Of a DNA stretch of 64,000 bases, positions 60,103-64,000 are shown piece by piece. The translations under genes and the position numbers were made by a program. Positions within the stretch are counted from its first letter, which is position 1. Every line of letters begins with the position of its first letter. This DNA comes from Combretum micranthum. Its lineage: Eukaryota > Streptophyta > Magnoliopsida > Myrtales > Combretaceae. The notes under the pieces are model-generated. The model ran no database searches, was not told the DNA's origin, and was given only the letters and a program-made list of their open reading frames with translations. The stretch spans positions 434,001 through 498,000 of the forward strand of contig JAMXBD010000402.1 in NCBI GenBank assembly GCA_024138025.1, in the 5' to 3' direction.

Positions 60103-60756
60103 AAGTTATAGATTTTAACGCTTCATATAAAGTATAAAATGTTTGTGTAGAGACCATATATGTTATTTCTAATTTGTTTTATGATGGGCATAAAATAATG
60201 AATATGGATATATGTGTATATATATATATTTATATATGGTCATGGGCTCTAAATCATGTGTGTTGCATATTACTTTTCTAACATAGCAAAAGCTTCGTAT
60301 TGATTTGTAAAACCAAACCATCAAAATAGAGATTTTGTGTGTCTTCTATAACATGGATTTTGTATGCTTCTGTATTTATTTAGATTTAATTGTGCCCTAA
60401 TCTTACATGTGTGTTATTTGATTAAGGGATTTAACATTCCATAAATTGCAACAAGTGTTATTAGAGTTACCTTACGTGAGATTAGAGCCATAAAATTATT
60501 ATGGTTGATCGTTATATAAGGATCTTTTCTCTAATCCTTGAAATTAAGGTTTTCGATGGATTAACAAGAACAAATAAAAATTAAGATTATGGGACAATAT
60601 GGATACATATGATTGCTTGATAATTCATGAATAAAGATTGCATCTTTATTTGAATCTTAGGTATTATTTGTGTAGCAATTGTTATTGATTCAAGAAATTG
60701 TGTGTTACTAAGGATTTTCGATTCTTGAATCGCGTTTTTCCATCATGTTTATTTAT

Positions 60757-60872
60757 ATGTATATATATATATATATTTTCCCTAAATACTGCAGGAGGGG
60801 GGAATTCAAACTTGGGACTTCTTACATGAGGATCAAGGAAGATGCTACTAGACCACAAGGCCATTGACTATT
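60757..60872 (-). mobile_element. tRNA-derived SINE
   Basis: On the minus strand the head reads GGCCTTGTGGTCTAGTAGCA, with box A TGGTCTAGTAG at 60845-60855. Box B, AGTTTGAATTC, follows at 60802-60812. These match the RNA polymerase III internal promoter consensus of tRNA-derived plant SINEs of the Au type. The body ends TTTAGGGAAAA and an (AT)n tail at about 60757-60776. TATTTAT lies near both ends and may be the target duplication. Confidence 0.72.
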
Positions 60873-61690
60873 TATTCATTGGTTTAAAGCATGAGGTTAT
60901 ACGATTTCATATTCTAGAAATTCGAGACAAAGCACTCAAGACGAAGGGTGCATTTCTCTAGTTGGGAGTAAACATAATGTCATATAGAACAAGGTTATGC
61001 AGAGATAGAACAAGGTTAAGTTGAGGAACATAGAAAGGAACACATACATGTTCCAACCTATGCAACTTTCAAATTAAGGATTAAAGAGTTCTTAAGGTTA
61101 GATAAGATAGACAACTTTGAACACAACCATGTTCTTTGCCATACATCTCTCATATCAAAAGTTCGTAAGAAACACGACTAAGAACACGATTATGTTCAAA
61201 GTCGTATAACCCTTGTTATTGCAAAACTCAAGAACATGGCAAACTGCACAATTGTGCTCAAGTTCATGTTACCCTAAGGTTAATTAAAAAAATGGAATAA
61301 GGGATATGTTTATATTGCAACCAATTATGTTACCAAAGTAGCCTCTCCTATGGAAGTCATCCATTTTGGATAGGGTAGAATGAGTTATGCACATGTGACT
61401 CCTGTAAGTACTAATTGGCAAAAGAAAAGTTAGTATTTTGGCCAATTTACATGTGCAGTTGCGGGATAAATGTGTTGATGGTAATTTAGATTTTCTTGTG
61501 AATGATTGATCAGTCTAAAGAAAAACCTAATTATTTGATAGGAACTTACTGTCAATGTTTAGTCACTACACAAAGAGTACCACTTACAAATCGATATCTC
61601 TCTTTAAAGACTAGATGCTAATATTGTGTTATGTATCTTCTTATATGCTATGTCATTGTTGGAATTATTAGTTTCATAATTTGGTTTGAA
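60873..61690. other. Intergenic, possible LTR-intron fragment
   Basis: No gene. The stretch 60950-61270 has repeated AACAAGGTTA, GAACACGA and CATGTTC words reminiscent of 53560-54110. The remainder is unremarkable AT-rich sequence. Confidence 0.35.
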
Positions 61691-61729
61691 TAGGAGTTTG
61701 ATTTTGTCTTGCTTGCTTTTGTTGTATGC

Positions 61730-62510
61730 AGTTACTACTTCTACTTCAAATATCTCCACTAATATCAACTTGATTCCTATACTGAATGGCATGGATTATA
61801 AGACATGGCAAGAGAATGTGATGATTATTATTGGTGTCATGGATCTAGACCTTGTGTTAAAGGTAGATCAACCAACCACTATTACTTATAAGAGTACATC
61901 TGGTCAAAAGAGGGATATGAAAAAGTGAGAATGATGAAATTGCATAATTCTAATGATCATGAAGTGTATCATCCTAGAAGCATTCATGGGCACTATGTTT
62001 GACAAGATTCAAATGGCTAAAGAACACCTTAAGGACCGCGATAAAAAGGTTCATCAAGATTGAAAAGGTTGAAACTAGAACATTCTTAGCAAAACTTGAC
62101 TCATTGTGGTATAAAGGAAAAGGAATATATGGGAATACATTATTGAGATATCTTATATAGCATCAAAACCCAAGGTACTAATATTGGAAATTTCTTATGA
62201 CCTATTAGTGCACTTGGTGTTGATATCGGTTCCTATATAATTCATTCAGTTCAAGGCGAGCCACAAATATTAAAGGGACTCTTAATTCCTAAGCTCATCT
62301 CATACGGTGGTAAAAAAGAAGTGAGATTGAACTGTGAGAAAGGTGAAAGTGCTCACTTAACTAGTGCATCCAAAGACAAAAACAATAGAAAAAAAAAAGA
62401 TGGGAAAGGATATTGCAGTATCGTCATCACAAAAGAAACAACACAAGGAGCAAGATTAGAATGGTTGTTTCTTTTGTGGAGTTAAAGGCCATAGGAAGAA
62501 GTATTGTACA
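61730..62510 (+). pseudogene. Copia gag (fourth element)
   Basis: The plus strand reads TSTSNISTNINLIPILNGMD followed by YKTWQENVMIIIGVMDLDLV, a typical Copia gag N-terminus. Its initiator ATG is apparently lost; the frame opens upstream at 61686 with unrelated residues. Degenerate, frameshifted gag follows, including a TSLLASLDSLWYKGKG-like segment near 62080-62130 and a VHLVLISVPI-like segment. An intact zinc knuckle, CFFCGVKGHRKKYC, lies at 62466-62507. Gag would form the virus-like particle. Multiple stops make it dead. Confidence 0.9.
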
Positions 62511-63345
62511 AACTATCATGCTAGGCATGTAAAGAAGGCTACACTTCTTGATTTTGTTTATTCTATGGTTAAATTGACTTCGATACCTAGATGCACATAG
62601 TAGATAGGTTTAGGTGCAATAATTCACATTGGTGTGTCTATGTAGGGTTGATTGAGTTACTAAAAGCCTAACGATGGAGAAACATACATCTACATTGGCG
62701 ATGGCAAAACAATTGAGCTAAGATAGTAGGACATTTTAGATTGTTACTTAGAACTGGTTCTTCTTTGAATTTAATGAGACATTTGTTATAAGAGATCAAC
62801 TGCATTGTGGAATAAAAGATTAGGTCACATGTCCAAAAGGAGAATAAAAGACTTGTGTCCGATAGTATTCCATTTCTCCTTAATTTTATGGATTTTGATA
62901 TGTATATAAATTATATAAAATGAAACAAAAAAATGTTAAGAGATCAGGGGCCAATAGGGCTATAGAAGCCATGGAACTAATTCATATGAATATCTATAGA
63001 CCATTCCCTATGGCTTCTTGGAATCGTCAATAGTATTTTATAACATTTACAAACAAATTCCCTATATATGGCTACCTATAGCTCATTCGCAAAAATTGTT
63101 AATCATCAGACATGTTAAAAAATTATAAGGATGAAGTTGAAAACCAAGTTGGCAAAAGAACTAAAAATGCCAGTTTAATCGTATTGGTAAATACCATAAC
63201 AATATGATGGATCCGTTGAACAACATCTAGTTACCTTTGCTAAATTCCTAGAGGAATGCGATATTATCCCACAATATACCATGCCAACTTCACCTTTAAT
63301 GAATGGTGTTGCTGATAGATAAAACAAAATGCTTAAGGGATGTGG
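62511..63345 (+). pseudogene. Copia protease, GAG-pre-integrase and integrase N-half
   Basis: Plus-strand pieces in order: IGLGAIIHIGVS (protease site, where D-S-G-A-T is expected), GDGKTIEL, LWNKRLGHMSKRRIK at about 62805-62855 (LWHxRLGH motif), then MELIHMNIYRPFPMASWN at about 62970-63020 (integrase start, with the catalytic Asp of HTD replaced) and QYTMPTSPLMNGVADR at about 63275-63320 (catalytic Glu of GVAER changed to Asp). The coding stops at about 63345, where the LTR of another element begins, so the 3' half was lost or replaced. Confidence 0.88.
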
Positions 63346-63349
63346 ATGA

Positions 63350-63762
63350 CAAGCTAATACGTCGCCGTCCTTGACCAGCTACGCCGCCAGCCTTGACCAG
63401 CCTTTAAGCAGGCCTACTTTGTCAGTCATGTCACACGATTTATTTATATTTGTTATTGGTCCAAATTGTATTTACTATTTTCCTTTTTAGATTTGTATTT
63501 ATTATTTGTCTTTATTATTATTCAATATTGCATTTATTATTTACCTTTTTTAGGATTTTACTTTTTTAGGATTTTCATGTAATAGTATAAATAGGCCTTT
63601 AGGCTCGTCTTCGTATACAAAACTGATATTTGACATCATTGATATTGAATTAAGAAGGTTTTCTCTGAATTTGCAATTGCTTAACAATTGTGTGATTAAG
63701 TTCATGTTTTTAGATTTACTCGTTGAGTGTTCTATGTTTTTTTACGCTTCCTTGCTGCATCA
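63350..63762 (+). mobile_element. LTR of a fifth retrotransposon with TATA box
   Basis: Contains a promoter-like TATAAATAGGCC at about 63585-63596 and ends ...GCATCA just before a primer-binding site. A relic of the same LTR lies at 12100-12430. The left border near 63350 is inferred from where the Copia integrase reading stops. No target duplication can be checked because the element runs out of the window. Confidence 0.7.
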
Positions 63763-63765
63763 GCT

Positions 63766-63777
63766 TGGTATCAAAGC
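63766..63777 (+). other. Primer-binding site (initiator Met-tRNA type)
   Basis: TGGTATCAAAGC matches the plant retrotransposon consensus TGGTATCAGAGC with one change and lies three bases after the LTR end. It primes minus-strand DNA synthesis in active elements. Confidence 0.8.
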
Positions 63778-64000
63778 TGGTAAAATCCTGTGGAGATGTT
63801 GATGATTGCAGAATAGGAGGCGGTCATATTCCTAATGATGTTTAGGGTACGGAAGTCCTACGTTATGGGTGACCGGTATGAAGGGTAGTAGAAGAGACCA
63901 TGGGTCATAAAATCCGACAAAAGGAACAGCGCTTTGATAACCTAATTTATTGATCCAATATCCACAGTAGCAAGAAAGATTATTGGAGACGACTAGAAAG
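63778..64000 (+). pseudogene. Start of the internal region of the fifth element
   Basis: The leader is followed by a damaged hydrophilic frame containing RQKEQRFDNLIY and KKDYWRRLE at about 63910-63995. That is the style of an N-terminal gag segment, with stops before it. The superfamily cannot be decided from 220 bases. Confidence 0.4.

Noticed and set aside
1..64000. CRISPR arrays, rRNA or canonical tRNA genes
   Set aside because: None seen. The only tRNA-like signal is the SINE head at 60757-60872, and the repeats present lack regular spacers.

Overview
The window looks like a dicot plant nuclear chromosome: AT-rich, intron-containing, with nested LTR retrotransposons (Copia and long Gypsy-like LTRs), a large CACTA (En/Spm) transposon, a tRNA-derived SINE and the LRR part of a TIR-NBS-LRR (TNL) resistance gene, a class essentially confined to dicots among angiosperms. 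The species cannot be named from this. I see no intact, clearly functional host gene; the LRR fragment is the best-preserved host sequence.

Layout. 1-103 is the 3' tip of a long LTR whose sister copy is a complete 5.7-kb solo LTR at 47512-53231. About 104-3000 is an LTR of a second family on the minus strand. 4880-8600 is a decayed minus-strand Copia element (gag with two zinc knuckles, integrase, reverse transcriptase). 8600-12430 is intergenic: an unknown ORF broken by one stop, a repeat shared with 56 kb, a terminal exon-like fragment, a G-rich tract and an LTR relic. 12330-18076 is a second minus-strand Copia, split by a 2.9-kb LTR-only insertion (14642-17548) with a 5-bp target duplication; another LTR starts at 18077.

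21148-40275 is bounded by CACTA termini and a TCC target duplication. It holds a Transposase_24-type gene, a DUF4216 reading frame and a decayed TNP2 transposase with DUF4218, all on the minus strand. A second internal CACTA terminus lies at 33267. The 7 kb beyond it carry exon-like fragments that look like captured host sequence.

40280-47240 is a third Copia remnant on the minus strand (gag N-terminus, decayed primer site, long LTR), with a second copy of the minus-strand LTR family inside its LTR. About 47240-56026 is a plus-strand member of that family, interrupted by the 5.7-kb solo LTR. 56027-59454 holds short duplications and the TNL fragment. 59770-60102 is a foldback element, 60757-60872 a SINE, 61730-63345 a plus-strand Copia remnant, and 63350-64000 an LTR with primer-binding site and the start of its internal region.

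The most interesting pattern is in the LTR family at about 104-3000, 43353-46086 and 47240-56026. Each copy has intron-like splice signals inside the LTR, a copy-specific block of short repeats inside that intron, and a short last exon. In two copies this exon encodes an acidic peptide sharing E-x-YD-x2-GY-x-TDWE, and the third keeps WEDS.
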